Shown here piece by piece: positions 37,104-37,695 of a stretch of DNA of 37,695 bases. The translations under genes were made by a program, and so were the position numbers. The notes under the pieces are model-generated. The model saw nothing but the letters and a program-made list of their open reading frames with translations, did no database searches and was not told the DNA's origin. This DNA comes from Acidobacteriota bacterium. Its GTDB lineage: Bacteria > Acidobacteriota > Terriglobia > Acidiferrales > UBA7541. Within the stretch, counting starts at the first letter, position 1. Every line of letters starts with the position of its first letter. The stretch spans positions 1 through 37,695 of the forward strand of contig QHYF01000013.1 of the NCBI GenBank assembly GCA_003224075.1. Direction: 5' to 3'.

Positions 37104-37695
37104 TCAGTTTTGACTGGCAACCGCCGCTGGTTCGAACTCCACGACCGAATGATGCATGCTTGCCATTCGCCAGTGTCCGTCGGACTTGCGGCACATCGCC
37201 ATGCCCCGTCCGCGCAAGACGCCCCGCGCCGATTCAATCGTGAACTGGTATTCGTACCAGACTGCTTCTCCGATCGGGTGAAAAGCGCTTTCCTGGATTT
37301 CCAGTCGCGCTGCCGGCTTTTGGTGAAAGTAGCGCTCGCGAAAATACCCGATGGCCTGCTCGCGGCCATAAAGTTCGGCACCCACGGTGAACAGCACGAT
37401 CTTGGGGTCGAGACACTCGGTGAAGGTTTTTTCGTCCGACTCGTTGAACGCATTCAAGCAGCGTCGCATCTCGCTTTTCATCTCGGCCGCAAGTGCATTG
37501 CCGCGATTCTCGCTCGCCGTCGTTACGTGCACCAACTGACGCTTCATGTCAATCGTTGCTCCCAATTTCGCCAGGAGGTCTACCCCGAGGATGCCGTCGA
37601 TCTTCTGCCCGCAAGCGTTTCCGACCGCCGACAGGTCGATAGCCATCAGCTTCAACCCCATCAATTTCGTGCCGCCCACGACGACCTCGTTCAAG
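37104..37695 (-). CDS. Retropepsin-like / NTF2-like fusion protein, N-terminus outside the window
   Basis: The frame is open to the right edge, so the start is not visible. The TTG at 37694 is simply the first possible start. The visible part has two pieces. Residues about 1-60 read as the C-terminal half of a retropepsin-like aspartic protease domain, with IDGILGVDLLAKLGATIDMKRQLV, the second-lobe hydrophobic-Gly signature. Residues about 72-185 look like an NTF2/SnoaL-like (DUF4440-type) domain, with MRRCLNAFNESDEKTFTECLDP, a Tyr/Trp-rich core and a closing DGHWRMASMHHSVV. The catalytic Asp-Thr/Ser-Gly of the protease would lie outside. Function unknown. It is upstream of gatC on the same strand, separated by 156 bases. 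Confidence 0.7.
   Translation of the reverse strand, partial: LNEVVVGGTKLMGLKLMAIDLSAVGNACGQKIDGILGVDLLAKLGATIDMKRQLVHVTTASENRGNALAAEMKSEMRRCLNAFNESDEKTFTECLDPKIVLFTVGAELYGREQAIGYFRERYFHQKPAARLEIQESAFHPIGEAVWYEYQFTIESARGVLRGRGMAMCRKSDGHWRMASMHHSVVEFEPAAVASQN

Overview
The window is a GC-rich stretch of bacterial chromosome made almost entirely of core genes. The organism is most likely a member of the Acidobacteriota. This is inferred from recall of family sequences, not from a search. The main pointers are an RpoB with an eight-cysteine insertion near its N-terminus that I associate with this phylum, an RpoC that begins fMYRSSPYDRAS, an HspR-controlled dnaK-dnaJ operon, and several small genes (FmdE-like, MauE/DoxX-like, a 72-residue HTH protein) of a kind common there. 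I see no prophage, insertion sequence, CRISPR array or rRNA.

Left part (1-6560, minus strand). Reading in the direction of transcription, dnaK, dnaJ and hspR form a heat-shock operon. Its promoter is a perfect TTGACA-N17-TATAAT with a degenerate HAIR (HspR operator) lying across it. A DnaC-like AAA+ ATPase follows, and then rpsA, which runs off the left edge. rpsA has its own promoter, a long structured leader and a long disordered N-terminal extension. A run of heptamer repeats lies between hspR and the DnaC-like gene.

Middle left (6790-15270). A three-gene plus-strand cassette encodes a membrane-anchored DsbA-like thiol oxidoreductase, a MauE/DoxX-like membrane protein and an FmdE-domain zinc protein. 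After it come a small membrane protein (minus), a class A penicillin-binding protein (plus), thiL (minus, apparently with an internal in-frame deletion), an M23 endopeptidase (plus) and a membrane-anchored protein of unknown function (minus).

Central block (15489-30096, plus strand). This is the translation/transcription super-cluster: tRNA-Thr(UGU), tRNA-Tyr(GUA), tRNA-Thr(GGU), tRNA-Gly(UCC), tuf, rpmG, tRNA-Trp(CCA), secE, nusG, rplK, rplA, rplJ, rplL, rpoB and rpoC. It begins with a plausible sigma-70 promoter and ends in a strong intrinsic terminator. Hairpins lie in the tRNA-Tyr/tRNA-Thr spacer, between rplL and rpoB, and between rpoB and rpoC.

Right part (30150-37695). A membrane-bound multi-PAS hybrid histidine kinase (plus) is followed by minus-strand genes: a putative secreted or lipoprotein of unknown function, a 72-residue HTH protein, a DinB-like protein, gatC-gatA (amidotransferase subunits, without gatB), and a fragment joining a retropepsin-like C-terminus to an NTF2-like domain at the right edge.

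The most interesting observations are the HspR/HAIR promoter architecture, the zinc-ribbon insertion in RpoB, the DsbA-MauE-FmdE cassette, the deletion in ThiL, the rpsA leader and extension, and the unusual G-ending codon use of tuf.
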